A DNA stretch of 48,398 nt from Oligoflexales bacterium (lineage in GTDB: Bacteria > Bdellovibrionota_B > Oligoflexia > Oligoflexales > JALZUQ01). The translations under genes and the position numbers were made by a program. The notes beneath the pieces are model-generated. The model saw only the letters and a program-made list of their open reading frames with translations. It had not been told where the DNA came from and ran no database searches. The stretch spans positions 1 through 48,398 of the forward strand of contig JALZUO010000007.1 of the NCBI GenBank assembly GCA_023301565.1. Reading direction: 5' to 3'. Positions 7,641-16,944 of the stretch are shown in pieces. Each line of letters starts with the position of its first letter. Within the stretch, counting starts at the first letter, position 1.

Positions 7641-8008
7641 AAACCTGGGATTCCTTCTGGGCCGTTGTTGCCTGCTGCAGTTTTTTCTGTGCCAATAGCA
7701 GAGCCGCTTTCGCTACTCAAATCAATGGGCTCAATTTCTGGTGGGTTTTCTTGTTCGTGTGTTTTTAATTTTTTCTTCAAGCCGCGTATTTGCCAAGCTG
7801 ACCTCATGTAAGGAATACCAAAAGTCAAAATACCTACTAAAAAACCAAGCCCAAAAAAAGAGAAGTACATAACCGCTGTATTTGACGTGTAGCTTTTGCT
7901 GATGGGCCATGGCACTTCTATCTCGACCGGGTAGTTGTTTACCCAAACCAGGTAAACCGCAATGAGAATTAAACAAATAGTAGTCCAGTAACGGAGTGCG
8001 GCGATCAT
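7637..8008 (-). CDS. LapA-type (DUF1049) inner membrane protein
   Basis: A 123-residue protein with two transmembrane helices (about residues 8-24 and 45-65) separated by a short loop (NNYPVEIEVPWP). A charged cytoplasmic tail follows, with a predicted coiled coil (IRGLKKKLKTHEQE). Size, topology and the conserved loop match the LapA/DUF1049 family linked to lipopolysaccharide assembly. Ribosome site AGGAGA precedes ATG 8008. It is the first gene of an operon with rsmB, which it overlaps by 4 nt. Confidence 0.8.
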   Translation of the reverse strand: MIAALRYWTTICLILIAVYLVWVNNYPVEIEVPWPISKSYTSNTAVMYFSFFGLGFLVGILTFGIPYMRSAWQIRGLKKKLKTHEQENPPEIEPIDLSSESGSAIGTEKTAAGNNGPEGIPGL

Positions 8009-8046
8009 ATCAGGTCTCCTCTGTTTGCAGGTGGTTTTGATTCGTT

Positions 8047-8055
8047 ATCATAGCA
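8047..8055 (-). promoter_or_regulatory. Extended -10 promoter of lapA-rsmB
   Basis: Minus strand TGCTATGAT is an extended -10 element about 40 nt upstream of the lapA-like ATG. No good -35 box is seen, which is tolerated with an extended -10. Confidence 0.35.
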
Positions 8056-8080
8056 TGCGTAATTTTTTACTTACTTTAAT

Positions 8081-8115
8081 GGAAAACCCCCGCGCGATCT
8101 TGCACAGGGGTTTGT
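8081..8115 (-). terminator. Rho-independent terminator of rpsA
   Basis: Minus strand AAACCCC...GGGGTTT forms the stem (8107-8113 with 8084-8090) about 25 nt after the rpsA stop, followed by a short T-run. It separates rpsA from the downstream lapA-rsmB operon. Confidence 0.65.
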
Positions 8116-8138
8116 TTTCGTATGTTCCAAGCCGAAGG

Positions 8139-9914
8139 TTACTCTCCAAGACCTTCTAGTTGAGAGAATGCTTCTGCAAGGGCAGTTTGAGGTGCATCAC
8201 CCATTTTGCCGATGTAATCCTTAAGATCGTCCCCTTCAAGCCCTCTGATCAAAGCTTTTCTAGAAAGAGAGAATTTTCTTGCGGACTGGTCTGTGGAGAT
8301 AACAATAAACTCGATATCTTCACCGACTTTAGCAACATCAGCTGCTTCTACATGGTCTTTGTCGTCTAGCTCACTGACGTGAATCAAACCTTCCACTCCA
8401 GGTAGAAGTTCAACAAATGCTCCGAAGTCAGCAATTTTAGTGACCTTGCCTTTGCCTTTAGTTCCAACCGTAAAGTCTTTACATGCAGTTTGGAACGGAT
8501 CTTCAGTTAGCTGCTTGATGCCAAGCGAGAAACGCTCTTGTTCAGGTTCAATCTGTAGAATCTGAGCTTCAACCGTGTCGCCTTTTTTGAACTTATCACC
8601 AGGGTGTTTGATGCGGTCAGTCCAGCTCATATCAGAGATATGCACAAGTCCGTCTACACCGTCTTCGATTCCGACAAATACACCGAAGTCTGTCACGTTA
8701 CGCACAGTACCTTGGATGACGTCACCAATCTGGTAGCGCTCAACAACAATTTCCCATGGATTTGGCTCAATTTGCTTCATACCGAGGCTAATACGACGTG
8801 ATTCATGGTCGACTGCTAGAACAAGTACATCTACTTCATCGCCAATTTGTACGATTTTCGATGGGTGCTTGACGCGTTTTGACCAAGACATTTCACTTAC
8901 GTGGATCAGCCCTTCAACACCTTCGTCTAGTTCAACGAAAGCACCATAGTCTGTAAGGCTAACAATACGGCCAGCACATTTGATGCCTTCTTTGTACTTG
9001 TCTTTGACGTTTTCCCATGGATCATCTTTTAGCTGCTTGTAGCCAAGTGAAACACGTTGACGCTCTGGATCGTAAGTAAGAACAAGAACATCGATCTCTT
9101 GCCCAACTTCAAACATTTCAGAAGGATGGTTGATGCGTCCCCAAGACATATCCGTGATGTGAAGAAGTCCGTCTAGACCTCCCAAGTCTACGAAAGCACC
9201 GTAATCGGTGATGTTCTTGACGATACCTTTGATCTGGTTGCCTTTTGCCAGGTTTTCTAGAGTTACAGAACGTAGTTTCTCACGGTCTTGCTCTAGTAGT
9301 GCTCTACGGCTCAGTACAATGTTTGTACGCTTTTTATGGAACTTAATGATTTTAAACTGCAGTTTTGTACCGATCAATTTGTCTAAGTTTCTTACTGGCC
9401 TTAAATCAACTTGTGATCCAGGTAAGAAAGCTTTGACGCCGATATCCACAGCCAAACCACCTTTGACTCGGGCAAGAATTTTACCCTCGATGATTTCATT
9501 GTTTTCGTATGCAAGAGCAATACGGTCCCATGCACGAAGCATTTGAGCGCGCTCGTAGCTAAGAAGCATTTCACCGTCGTCGTCTTCAAAACGATCAAGG
9601 TAAACCTCAACTTCTTGGCCAATTTCAAATTCGAATGGTTTTTCTGGGTCTTTGTTGAATTCCGATTTTGGAATTTCACCTTCAGACTTATGACCGATAT
9701 CAACTATGACAGCATCTTGGTTGATGCGAACCACTTTACCGTTGACGATCGTTCCTTCTTTGATCGACATACCTTTTTCAGTTGCCGACTTTTCCATTTC
9801 TGCAAGCAAAGAACGTAACTCTTCCGAGCCGCCGTCTTCGCCTAGATCAAACCCAGTGTCTTCGTCTTCCCACTCGATCTTCACTTGTTTACTTGGTTGT
9901 GCTTGTAAATTCAT
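8139..9914 (-). CDS. rpsA: 30S ribosomal protein S1
   Basis: Six consecutive S1 OB-fold repeats are visible. The last four carry the strong pattern G.V..[IL].[DT][YF]GAFV.[LI]..G.[DE]GL[IL]H[VI]S[DE]MSW. The first two are more divergent, as in canonical S1. S1 binds mRNA on the 30S subunit and promotes initiation. I chose the start at MNLQAQPS (ATG 9914), with AGAGG about 9 nt upstream, giving 591 residues; an in-frame ATG lies further upstream at 9989. Six repeats and this length match proteobacterial S1. Transcribed alone, with its own terminator. Confidence 0.97.
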   Translation of the reverse strand: MNLQAQPSKQVKIEWEDEDTGFDLGEDGGSEELRSLLAEMEKSATEKGMSIKEGTIVNGKVVRINQDAVIVDIGHKSEGEIPKSEFNKDPEKPFEFEIGQEVEVYLDRFEDDDGEMLLSYERAQMLRAWDRIALAYENNEIIEGKILARVKGGLAVDIGVKAFLPGSQVDLRPVRNLDKLIGTKLQFKIIKFHKKRTNIVLSRRALLEQDREKLRSVTLENLAKGNQIKGIVKNITDYGAFVDLGGLDGLLHITDMSWGRINHPSEMFEVGQEIDVLVLTYDPERQRVSLGYKQLKDDPWENVKDKYKEGIKCAGRIVSLTDYGAFVELDEGVEGLIHVSEMSWSKRVKHPSKIVQIGDEVDVLVLAVDHESRRISLGMKQIEPNPWEIVVERYQIGDVIQGTVRNVTDFGVFVGIEDGVDGLVHISDMSWTDRIKHPGDKFKKGDTVEAQILQIEPEQERFSLGIKQLTEDPFQTACKDFTVGTKGKGKVTKIADFGAFVELLPGVEGLIHVSELDDKDHVEAADVAKVGEDIEFIVISTDQSARKFSLSRKALIRGLEGDDLKDYIGKMGDAPQTALAEAFSQLEGLGE

Positions 9915-10064
9915 TGGCGAATGCCTCTTTGGATTGTATGCCTCCGGCCCAATCAACACCATGCGATTGTCTAGCCAAGGGTAGTTCATCAATAGACCCA
10001 GTTTTTACCCCTAGAGTACTAAGAAAACAAGGTAATTATGCTCAAAACCTTCTTACTCAAAAGC

Positions 10065-10073
10065 TGGTATAAT
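10065..10073 (+). promoter_or_regulatory. Extended -10 promoter of the DUF3108 gene
   Basis: TGGTATAAT is a consensus extended -10 about 60 nt upstream of ATG 10133. The same TGGTATAAT occurs upstream of the sigma-like gene at 36575. Confidence 0.5.
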
Positions 10074-10132
10074 TGCCTATATATTTTGCAAAATACTGCC
10101 AGATAGAGCCAGAAGAAGTAGGTGACCATACA

Positions 10133-11038
10133 ATGCAAGCCAATCAGATAGCTATTTTACTCGTAATTGCGCTTTTAACCATAGTTGGCCAGATGGTTCA
10201 AGCAGACCCAGAGACCTCAACTTCTGCGAAAAAGCTCACAACTATACCTAAAAAAAACAGGGTGACCGAGACATGCGAGCCTGCCCAAAGGCCCAAAGTC
10301 CTCCAAAAAGACGTCTACAAGAATAAACCCTTTGCTCCCGGAGAAGAGGCAGTCTACGAGGTTCACTACGGTGTTGTTTATGTAGGTGAAGGGAAGCTTA
10401 GTGTCGGCCCGGCCTATGAGTTTCCGCAGGGCTCCGGGCGCTTTAACCAGGTTTTTGATGCTTACGGGAAAACCGGCGACTGGTTTCGTCCGATTTACCA
10501 GGCTGAAAACAGAGCCCGGTCCGTAAACAACCCCGCTAACTTTGGCGCAAACTGGTTTTACATCGACCAGAACGAAGGGCGTATGTTTGATGATCCTAGG
10601 GTTGCACAAAAACACCTGCGTTTTCAGGCATCCGCTTGTACGGCTACAGAAACTAAAAAAAAGCCAAAGCGAAAAGACAGTGTTCGTAAGGTTTTTTTCT
10701 TTAACCAAAGCCTGGATGCCATGAGCGCAGGTTTCAAAATCCGAATTGTTGACTTTAAGGTCGGTAAAAAAGTTCGGATGCCTGTGTTTACCTCGCGCAA
10801 AAACTGGTGGCTAGAGCTTGACCCAATCAAAGAAGAGACCGTCAACACTGGAATAGGTAGCCTCAAAGCAATGAAAATCAAAATGCAAACCTACTTAGGT
10901 GAAGAGCTGCAGCAAAAAGGGGAAGCCTACGTTTGGGTCGCCACCGAGCACCCAAACCGGCCTATTGTAAAAGTAGCCGGCAAGGTTGTTTTGGGTAGCA
11001 TTAAAATGCGTCTTAAAAGGTACACGGCTGGTAGGTAA
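10133..11038 (+). CDS. DUF3108 exported protein
   Basis: From ATG 10133 (AGGTGA ribosome site) this is a 301-residue protein with a signal peptide (MQANQIAILLVIALLTIVGQMVQA). The mature part matches the DUF3108 pattern: GEEAVYEVHYGVVYVGEGKLSV near the start, a central NRARSVNNPANFGANWFYID segment, and a C-terminal WVATEHPNRPIVKVAGKVVLGSIK. This is a beta-rich periplasmic or outer-membrane-associated fold of unknown function. The longer frame starting at 10073 would mask the signal peptide and begins inside the -10 box, so it is rejected. Confidence 0.85.
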   Translation: MQANQIAILLVIALLTIVGQMVQADPETSTSAKKLTTIPKKNRVTETCEPAQRPKVLQKDVYKNKPFAPGEEAVYEVHYGVVYVGEGKLSVGPAYEFPQGSGRFNQVFDAYGKTGDWFRPIYQAENRARSVNNPANFGANWFYIDQNEGRMFDDPRVAQKHLRFQASACTATETKKKPKRKDSVRKVFFFNQSLDAMSAGFKIRIVDFKVGKKVRMPVFTSRKNWWLELDPIKEETVNTGIGSLKAMKIKMQTYLGEELQQKGEAYVWVATEHPNRPIVKVAGKVVLGSIKMRLKRYTAGR

Positions 11039-11131
11039 GCTCTTTTCAAAGAACTCATATCCGTGGCGATATTCAGCTATAGATATCAGTTCTCGATGAG
11101 TTGTTTTGCTAGGGCTAAAAAAACAGTGAAG

Positions 11132-12379
11132 CTAGTCTCTTTTAGACCAATATTTAGGGCTGACCAAAGCACCTTCACTGAGGTTAACCTTAGAGGTTCT
11201 AACTTTTTTAATGTTTAAGCTTTTCATGTACGAGTAAATTAAAAGCAAATTTATGACATCTGTTCGTGCGTATTTGGCTTTTTTTACAAGCTTTTTCTTA
11301 GATTTGTCATCTAGCTTTTCACGAGCTGCCTTCGACAGAACTTTGCCAAATTCGTTGAACTCTACAAGCGCTTGGTCACTAAGGTCTATACGCTCATCCA
11401 GTGCTTTTTTCACGTCGCTTAGTGAGTAGCTGTTTTGGCCGTTGCGCGACTGTCCTTGGATAGAGTACCTGTGAAGTGGGCCGACCCCTACGACGATGGT
11501 TTCCGGTTTTTTTATTTTTTCGCGGATATGTTTTCCAACCTTTAAAGCCTCGGATTCAAGCTTCTTTTCGATTTTCTGCGCATGGGTTTTTCCGATGGGG
11601 TTTGGACTCTTTGTTTGCGGCGGAAGACTCTTTAGGCTTAAAGCCATTTGTAAGGTTGGCTCGGAGGCCTGCTGGCCGCCAAAATAGATATCTTTATCGT
11701 TTGTGTTTTCGTGGGCTGCAAACTGCATACTGGCGCCGCCTACGTCCCACATTAGTATGTTTTCAGGGTTGATATTAGTTTTCTGCAAGGCGAACTGGGC
11801 GCCATAGTAGCCAAGAAGGGCCTCTTCGTGTTGGCTGATAATGGATATTTTTATTTTGGTTTGTGCTTCTATGTCTTTTAGGAGCTTTTTGGTTGCGTGT
11901 GGGTTTTTCGCTAAGGCCTCGCGGAAAATCGCTGTAGCTACCCCGATACATTGCATATCTGATTTCACCCCAAGTTTTTTCAGCTCGGTCTTAGCCTGCA
12001 CAAGCATGGCGTTTAGGGTTCTTATGCCCTCGGTCTGGATGGTCGGAAGAAATATACCTGTAATTTTGTCGTAGTTTGCAGCAAATGCAATAGCTCGCTC
12101 AAACCCATCTCCATCCTGTTTGGATTCAAGAAGGATCTTTTTTGTTTGATAACCGGTGTGAACTTTCGCAACTTTGAGCTTGGTAGCACCCGAGCCAATG
12201 TCAAAGGCGCAGCGTATTTCGGTTTTTGCTTTTGTCTTTCGAAGGCGCTTTTCGTCTTTTTTCTTATATAATTTCTTGCTTGGCTTTTTGCTTGGCTTCA
12301 TGGCTACAGGTGGCTTTGCTAAAGCCAAGACAGCTAGGGTTAGCATTCCAACAAGGGAGAGGCGTTTAAAGAAAGTCAT
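11132..12379 (-). CDS. Exported Ppx/GppA-like phosphatase
   Basis: 415 residues with a clear signal peptide (FKRLSLVGMLTLAVLALA) and then a Lys-rich linker. The body matches the Ppx/GppA ASKHA fold: phosphate-1 loop CAFDIGSGATKLKV, phosphate-2 segment ILMWDVGGASMQFAA and a C-terminal VGVGPLHRYSIQG. The family cleaves polyphosphate or pppGpp in the cytoplasm. A signal peptide is unusual and suggests a periplasmic enzyme acting on another phosphoanhydride. Ribosome site GGAG precedes ATG 12379 at 7 nt. Substrate unknown. Confidence 0.82.
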   Translation of the reverse strand: MTFFKRLSLVGMLTLAVLALAKPPVAMKPSKKPSKKLYKKKDEKRLRKTKAKTEIRCAFDIGSGATKLKVAKVHTGYQTKKILLESKQDGDGFERAIAFAANYDKITGIFLPTIQTEGIRTLNAMLVQAKTELKKLGVKSDMQCIGVATAIFREALAKNPHATKKLLKDIEAQTKIKISIISQHEEALLGYYGAQFALQKTNINPENILMWDVGGASMQFAAHENTNDKDIYFGGQQASEPTLQMALSLKSLPPQTKSPNPIGKTHAQKIEKKLESEALKVGKHIREKIKKPETIVVGVGPLHRYSIQGQSRNGQNSYSLSDVKKALDERIDLSDQALVEFNEFGKVLSKAAREKLDDKSKKKLVKKAKYARTDVINLLLIYSYMKSLNIKKVRTSKVNLSEGALVSPKYWSKRD

Positions 12380-12473
12380 GGGGGTTCTCCAGAAGCATGG
12401 TGCGCATTGTTCTTTGCTTCAAAGCTGTTTGGAGCTCTGGCGTGCAAAAAATATACGCAGCCTTCTAGGGCTC

Positions 12474-12492
12474 ATCAAGGCTAAGCCTTGAT
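12474..12492. repeat. Perfect inverted repeat after adenine deaminase gene
   Basis: ATCAAGGCT and AGCCTTGAT flank a single A directly after the stop codon of the deaminase gene. It could be a transcription stop or RNA-stabilising hairpin, but there is no U-tract on the minus strand. Confidence 0.45.
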
Positions 12493-13494
12493 CTATACCT
12501 GGCTGTAAGAGTTCAGTTCTTCCAGGTATGCATCACGCTGCTCGCCGGAAATAAAGGCCGCTTCAAAGGAGTTTTTAGCAAGCTGAACGATCTCACTTTT
12601 ACTCAGACCCAACGCTTCGGTCAGCTGCAGATAGTTAGCGTTCATATAACCACCAAAGTAAGATGGATCATCTGAATTGAGCATGGGCTTTAGGCCAGCC
12701 TCTAGCATTTTGCGTATAGGGTGTTCTTTTAGATCTTTGACGACGCAAAGCTTTAGGTTGGAAAGTGGACAGACGGTTAGCGGTATTCCTGCTTTGGCCA
12801 CCTGCTGGGTAAGTTCAGCAGACTCTAATATTCTGTTTCCGTGGTCTATTCGGTCTACTTTAAGCAGCTCTACAGCTTGGCGAATGTACTCTGGAGGGCC
12901 TTCTTCACCTGCATGCGCAACAATTTTAAGGCCCAGCTCTCTGGCTTTGGCAAAGACCCCTGCAAATTTTTCGGGTGGGTTTCCATTTTCAGACGAATCT
13001 AAGCCGACACCTATGATTCTATCTAAGTGAGGCATTGCTTGATCCAGGGTGGTGTAAGCGTCTTTTTCAGAAAGGTGGCGCAGAAAACACATGATCAGAC
13101 CCGAGCTCATACCAAGCTGCTTTTTTGCTTGATCCAGCGCCTCCGTGATCCCGCCTATGACGGTTTCAAAAGCTACTGCGCGTGAGGTGTGACCTTGCGG
13201 GTCAAAAAATATCTCTACGTGGCGGACGTTTTCTTTATGTACCCTTTGCAGGTAGTCCCAGGTCAGGTCGAAAAAGTCTTGCTTGGTTTGCAGAACGCTC
13301 ATTCCTTGGTAGTAAATATCTAAAAAGTCTTGGAGCTCTGTAAACTCATATGCTTTACGGATAGCTTCTACGTCGGCAAAAGGAAGAGCTATTTTGTTTC
13401 GTTTTGCAATAGAAAACATAAGCTCAGGCTCAAAAGATCCTTCAATATGCAGGTGTAGCTCGGCCTTCGGTAAGCCTTCGATAAAAGATTTCAT
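12493..13494 (-). CDS. Adenine deaminase (adenosine deaminase superfamily)
   Basis: From ATG 13494 this is a 333-residue metal-dependent deaminase. Zinc ligands and catalytic residues are visible: HLHIEGS near the start, HAGEEGPPEYI, DRIDHGNR, CPLSN and NSDDPSYFGG. The sequence around LPKAELHLHIEGSFEPELMFSIAKRNKIALP, as I recall it, follows the Aah1/PA0148-type adenine deaminases rather than classical adenosine deaminases, so adenine to hypoxanthine is the preferred reaction. The in-frame start at 13548 lies inside dnaJ and is unlikely. The gene begins 4 nt after the dnaJ-like stop, so it is probably coupled. Confidence 0.88.
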   Translation of the reverse strand: MKSFIEGLPKAELHLHIEGSFEPELMFSIAKRNKIALPFADVEAIRKAYEFTELQDFLDIYYQGMSVLQTKQDFFDLTWDYLQRVHKENVRHVEIFFDPQGHTSRAVAFETVIGGITEALDQAKKQLGMSSGLIMCFLRHLSEKDAYTTLDQAMPHLDRIIGVGLDSSENGNPPEKFAGVFAKARELGLKIVAHAGEEGPPEYIRQAVELLKVDRIDHGNRILESAELTQQVAKAGIPLTVCPLSNLKLCVVKDLKEHPIRKMLEAGLKPMLNSDDPSYFGGYMNANYLQLTEALGLSKSEIVQLAKNSFEAAFISGEQRDAYLEELNSYSQV

Positions 13495-13498
13495 AGGG

Positions 13499-14365
13499 TT
13501 AAAGCCCACTTTCTGCAAGCACTTGAAGAGCCTTGGTCTGCGGGTCATCTAAGGTGTCTTCTGGCCAAGTAAACACAAGCTGAAGGATCATGTCGCCGCG
13601 GTCTCCAGCTTTGTCCTTCATTCCTTTGCCCCGCAGGCGCATTTTGCTACCAGGCCTTGTAAGGGGGGCAACCTTGACGGTCTTAGCATCTTCTCCCACA
13701 AGCTCTATTTCGCAGCTTCCGCCTAGGTAAAAAGTAGAAAATGGAATTTCTTTTTGCATCACGATGTTTTTTCCGTCGATTTCATAGAGTGGGTGAGGAA
13801 TCATCTTAAACTGCACGATTAGGTCCCCGGCAACACCTCCCATCGGTGACTGTTGGCCTTTGCCTTTGATACGCAGTTTTGATTTTGCAGAAGTCCCTGG
13901 TGGGATTTTCAGTTCGATTTTTTTGCCTGAGCTAAGGCTGATCGTCCGGGCGCCTCCCTCGAAAGCCTCCATAAAGCCTAGGTCAATCGTAAAAGACTGG
14001 TCCTGGCCTTTTTGCGCCGCGCCCCGGCCTCCTCCAAATCCACCAAAAGCGTTGGCTCTTCCGCCGCGAGATCCGGCAAAGCCCATTTCGTCGAAAATGC
14101 TGCTGAAATCAAAGTTTTGAAAGATATCTTCTTGCGAATACTGCCCCTGAAACCCGCTTGCACCATAAGTGTCAAATTGCTGCTTTTTTTTAGGGTCAGA
14201 CAGAACCGCGTAAGCCTCGCTTACTTCCTTGAACTTTTTCTCAGCTTTTTCATCGCCGCTGTTTCGGTCCGGGTGATATTTAATCGCTAGTTTTTTGTAA
14301 GCTTTTTTAATCTCTTCTTTAGAAGCACCTTGAGACACTCCAAGGGTTTTATAATAATCACTCAA
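13499..14365 (-). CDS. DnaJ/CbpA-type J-domain co-chaperone
   Basis: About 288 residues. The N-terminal J domain contains [20 protein letters not shown] and the HPD motif (KYHPDRN) needed to stimulate Hsp70 ATPase. A Gly/Phe-rich linker (FGGFGGGRG) follows, then two beta-rich C-terminal substrate-binding domains. The Cys-rich zinc finger of DnaJ is absent, so it is a class B (CbpA-like) protein. I chose TTG 14365: GGAGG lies 6 nt upstream and it overlaps the NUDIX stop (TTGA). A GTG at 14380 is the alternative. Confidence 0.9.
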   Translation of the reverse strand: MSDYYKTLGVSQGASKEEIKKAYKKLAIKYHPDRNSGDEKAEKKFKEVSEAYAVLSDPKKKQQFDTYGASGFQGQYSQEDIFQNFDFSSIFDEMGFAGSRGGRANAFGGFGGGRGAAQKGQDQSFTIDLGFMEAFEGGARTISLSSGKKIELKIPPGTSAKSKLRIKGKGQQSPMGGVAGDLIVQFKMIPHPLYEIDGKNIVMQKEIPFSTFYLGGSCEIELVGEDAKTVKVAPLTRPGSKMRLRGKGMKDKAGDRGDMILQLVFTWPEDTLDDPQTKALQVLAESGL

Positions 14366-14919
14366 AGCCAGCCTCCACACTGAATTTTGCGTATAGGCCG
14401 CAAAATACTTTCTTCTTTTGTTATCTCTAGCAGCTCTTCAATTTTGAACCACTTTACTTCGTGCGACTCTTCATTTTGTACGGGAGCTTGCTGGCTATCT
14501 GCTAAAAACAAATAGCGAACGTCAAAATGCAAGTGTGTGGGCTCGTTTTTTCGAGCCGGAATCTTATGGATATCTATATCAAAGACATTCATTTCATCAG
14601 GCCAAGACACAGGATTTTTAACCTGAATCCCTGTTTCTTCGTCCGTTTCTTTTTGCGCGACCCGTTCGAGGTTGGTATCTCCATCAGCGTGCCCACCCGG
14701 TTGTAGCCACTTATCTAGCTTGCGGTGGTGCATTAATAGCAGCTTTTGCTCTTTTGGATCCCAAACAAATGCTGAGCCTGTCCAATGGCCCGGATCTGTA
14801 TGGCTGCGATCGAAAGGAAGATCTTTTTTATCTACAAGGTCTTTGAGCACAGCTGCGTGCTCTTGGTTTGGCTCAAACCCGTTAGATGCCCAATATGTGT
14901 TGTATGCTCTTATATCCAT
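14362..14919 (-). CDS. NUDIX hydrolase
   Basis: A 185-residue protein with a Nudix box at about residues 75-98: GGHADGD followed by [10 protein letters not shown], which supplies the metal-binding EExxEE-type glutamates. The first Glu of the consensus is replaced by Thr, as in other GGHADG-type members. It hydrolyses a nucleoside diphosphate linked to another group; the substrate is not predictable. It starts a cluster NUDIX-dnaJ-adenine deaminase on the minus strand with overlapping or abutting ends. Confidence 0.9.
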   Translation of the reverse strand: MDIRAYNTYWASNGFEPNQEHAAVLKDLVDKKDLPFDRSHTDPGHWTGSAFVWDPKEQKLLLMHHRKLDKWLQPGGHADGDTNLERVAQKETDEETGIQVKNPVSWPDEMNVFDIDIHKIPARKNEPTHLHFDVRYLFLADSQQAPVQNEESHEVKWFKIEELLEITKEESILRPIRKIQCGGWL

Positions 14920-14991
14920 AGAGGAGAATATAGTGCAGACTTTGGGTTCAGGCCAGTAGGTGCTGTACTTTATCTAGGCTTTCAAAGGCGT

Positions 14992-16167
14992 CTAGGTTTC
15001 CCAAAACCTCGGGCAGCCGTCGGCAAGCCATTTGTTTATTCCAATACATTCGACACGTTCAGAAAGTGGGTAGTTGTCGCCTGCAAGGCTTACAACAAAG
15101 CCTTTTGGTTGCTGCAGGAGGCTTAGTGTTTTTTCGAGAGATTTTATGTCTTTTGCATTAGAAGTAGGCCTAGCCTTGATTTCTATCGGTACGATCTTCT
15201 TTCCTTTTGTTAACAACAAATCAGACTCGATGCCGTCGGAAGTACGAAAAAAGTATGGGTACCAGTCTGGTTGTGAAAGCTGGATGACTTGTTCTACAAC
15301 AAACCCTTCGAAACTTTTTCCTAGACTAGGAGAAGAGGTCAAGTCTTCATAGGATCTGATCTGAGAAAAGTAGTGAAACATTCGACTGTCTCGAAAGTAA
15401 ACCTTCGGGTTCTTGATCAGTCTTTTTTTAATATTTGAGAAAAAAGGTGGTAAAATACGCAGAGTAAATGTTTGCTCTAGTATGTTTATATAGCGATCTA
15501 CGGTGTGCGAGCTTATACCGATGGCTGAGGCTATCTTGCTCTTGTTTAGTATCTCACCGTGAAAATGGGTGATCATTTTCCAGAGTAAACGAAACTGGCG
15601 GTTGTTTACGTCTATTCCCAATGCTGGAAGGTCTCTTTCTATGAGCGTTCGCGTGTAGAACTCGAACCAATCGTAGTTTAGTTCGTTTTCTGAATATTGC
15701 ATAAGTGCATCCGGAAACCCTCCTTTTAGCCAGAGTGCTTCTGGCGAAAAGTGGTTTTTAACTTCCAATAAATTAAATGGGCTAAAATCAATAAACGCAA
15801 CCCGGCCTGAAAGTGATTCATTTATGTTTTCATGCAGTAAAAAACTAGCACTGCCTAGCAATATAAACTTGCCGTTTGCTTTCCGGTCTTGGTCAATGAG
15901 CGCACGCAATATGGGGAAAAGTTCTGGCATTCTTTCGGCCTCATCAATGATGATAGGCCTAGACCTAGACTTTAGAAAAAGCTCCGTATTTGCTTCGATT
16001 TTTGCAAGGTCAGAAGGAAGCTCTAAATCTAGGTAGTCATATTCCGGGAAGCGGATTTTTGCAAAAGTCGTTTTACCGCACTGACGGGGTCCAAGGATAG
16101 CGATAGCTGGGTAGTTTTCGGATAGCTGCCGGCATTTTTTATAGTGATATCAGTTTATTAGGTCCAT
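14992..16167 (-). pseudogene. DUF4143 (AAA_14) ATPase with an in-frame TGA at codon 6
   Basis: The frame carries an AAA_14 ATPase domain with Walker A GPRQCGKTT and Walker B RPIIIDEAER, then a winged-helix segment (KSKIASAIGISSHTVDRYI) and a DUF4143 nuclease-like C-terminus (GIESDLLL...VPIEIKA). The only plausible start is ATG 16167, but codon 6 is TGA (16150-16152): MDLIN-stop-YHYKK. Between that stop and the next ATG (15930) there is no ATG, GTG or TTG, and a start at 15930 would lose both Walker motifs. The rest of the frame (14992-16149) is intact, so the nonsense change looks recent. A CGA to TGA transition would explain it. Confidence 0.75.
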
Positions 16168-16521
16168 TCTTGTATTATTGCACTGTGAGCGCAAAATTAC
16201 AAGATTGCTTCTCTCGAGACAACTATAGAAACAAGTATTAAATTACTGCAATTTTCTTAGAATAGATTTTATGGCAATGTATGTACAGTAAAAGGGGGGG
16301 CAATGCTTTAGGCTTTTTTTGTTTTTTCGTCTACAGCGCGCACTTCTGTAAATACTTTATACGTTTTCATCAGCACATAGCTTGGGTGTAAGCGCTTGCT
16401 ATTTTTACCTATTTTTCTCATCAATGTTGGCCTCGAACTTGAAGTAAAGACAGTACAGATGTTAGAGCAGTTGAACTGTGTGGATTACCTCAAGTTGAAA
16501 CAGTACCCGTGGAGCTGAAAA
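16168..16521. other. 354-nt intergenic region without a supported gene
   Basis: This AT-rich stretch separates the DUF4143 gene from the divergently oriented lipoprotein gene. It contains a G7 tract (16294-16300), a T-rich run near 16313-16328 and the palindrome AAGCGCTT near 16391. No open frame with a ribosome site is seen. It presumably holds promoters for both directions. Confidence 0.5.
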
Positions 16522-16944
16522 ATGAAAAAAAGTGTAAAGATGAATACTATAAAATCCCTTCTTTTTATGGCTGTTATGGCCCTCTCGGCTGCAGCCTGCA
16601 CCGAAGCTAAAAGACCTGATGTAAAAGTCGACCAAAAAGCAGACCTAAGCCTAAGAACACAGGTCGGTGGAGATGACTCTGGCGCAGTCAAAGCGGATAG
16701 ATCCATTCCCGAAGTAATCAGAGCTGACACGGACGTACCTCCAAAAGAAGATAATTTTGGTGATTCTCCAGATAACACTGCTACAAATAGGCCGACTGTT
16801 TCTGTAGGTTCTATGGCTGAGTTTTTGCAACGAGCCAAGTCAGGTTCTGCCGCTAACGTGATGATCATTAGTACTTCAGGTGGAGCTTCGGCCGATTCGG
16901 TATTGAGTGAAAGTGGATTCACTCTGAAGGTAAGCCAAAAGTAA
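16522..16944 (+). CDS. Small secreted lipoprotein (paralogue A)
   Basis: A 140-residue protein with a signal peptide and lipobox SAAAC (IKSLLFMAVMALSAAAC). A GGAG ribosome site lies 7 nt before the ATG. The mature part is disordered-looking (Asp/Pro/Ser/Thr-rich) until a C-terminal block PTVSVGSMAEFLQRAKSGSA...FTLKVSQK. That block is shared in outline with the next gene, so the two look like diverged tandem paralogues. I do not recognise a known family. Probably exposed at an envelope membrane. Confidence 0.8.
   Translation: MKKSVKMNTIKSLLFMAVMALSAAACTEAKRPDVKVDQKADLSLRTQVGGDDSGAVKADRSIPEVIRADTDVPPKEDNFGDSPDNTATNRPTVSVGSMAEFLQRAKSGSAANVMIISTSGGASADSVLSESGFTLKVSQK

Noticed and set aside
10073-10132. 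Longer N-terminus for the DUF3108 protein
   Set aside because: It would start inside the TATAAT box and place 20 polar residues before a clean signal peptide.
16150-16152. Selenocysteine reading of the TGA in the DUF4143 gene
   Set aside because: No downstream SECIS-like hairpin was recognised, the family does not use selenocysteine, and the position is not catalytic.
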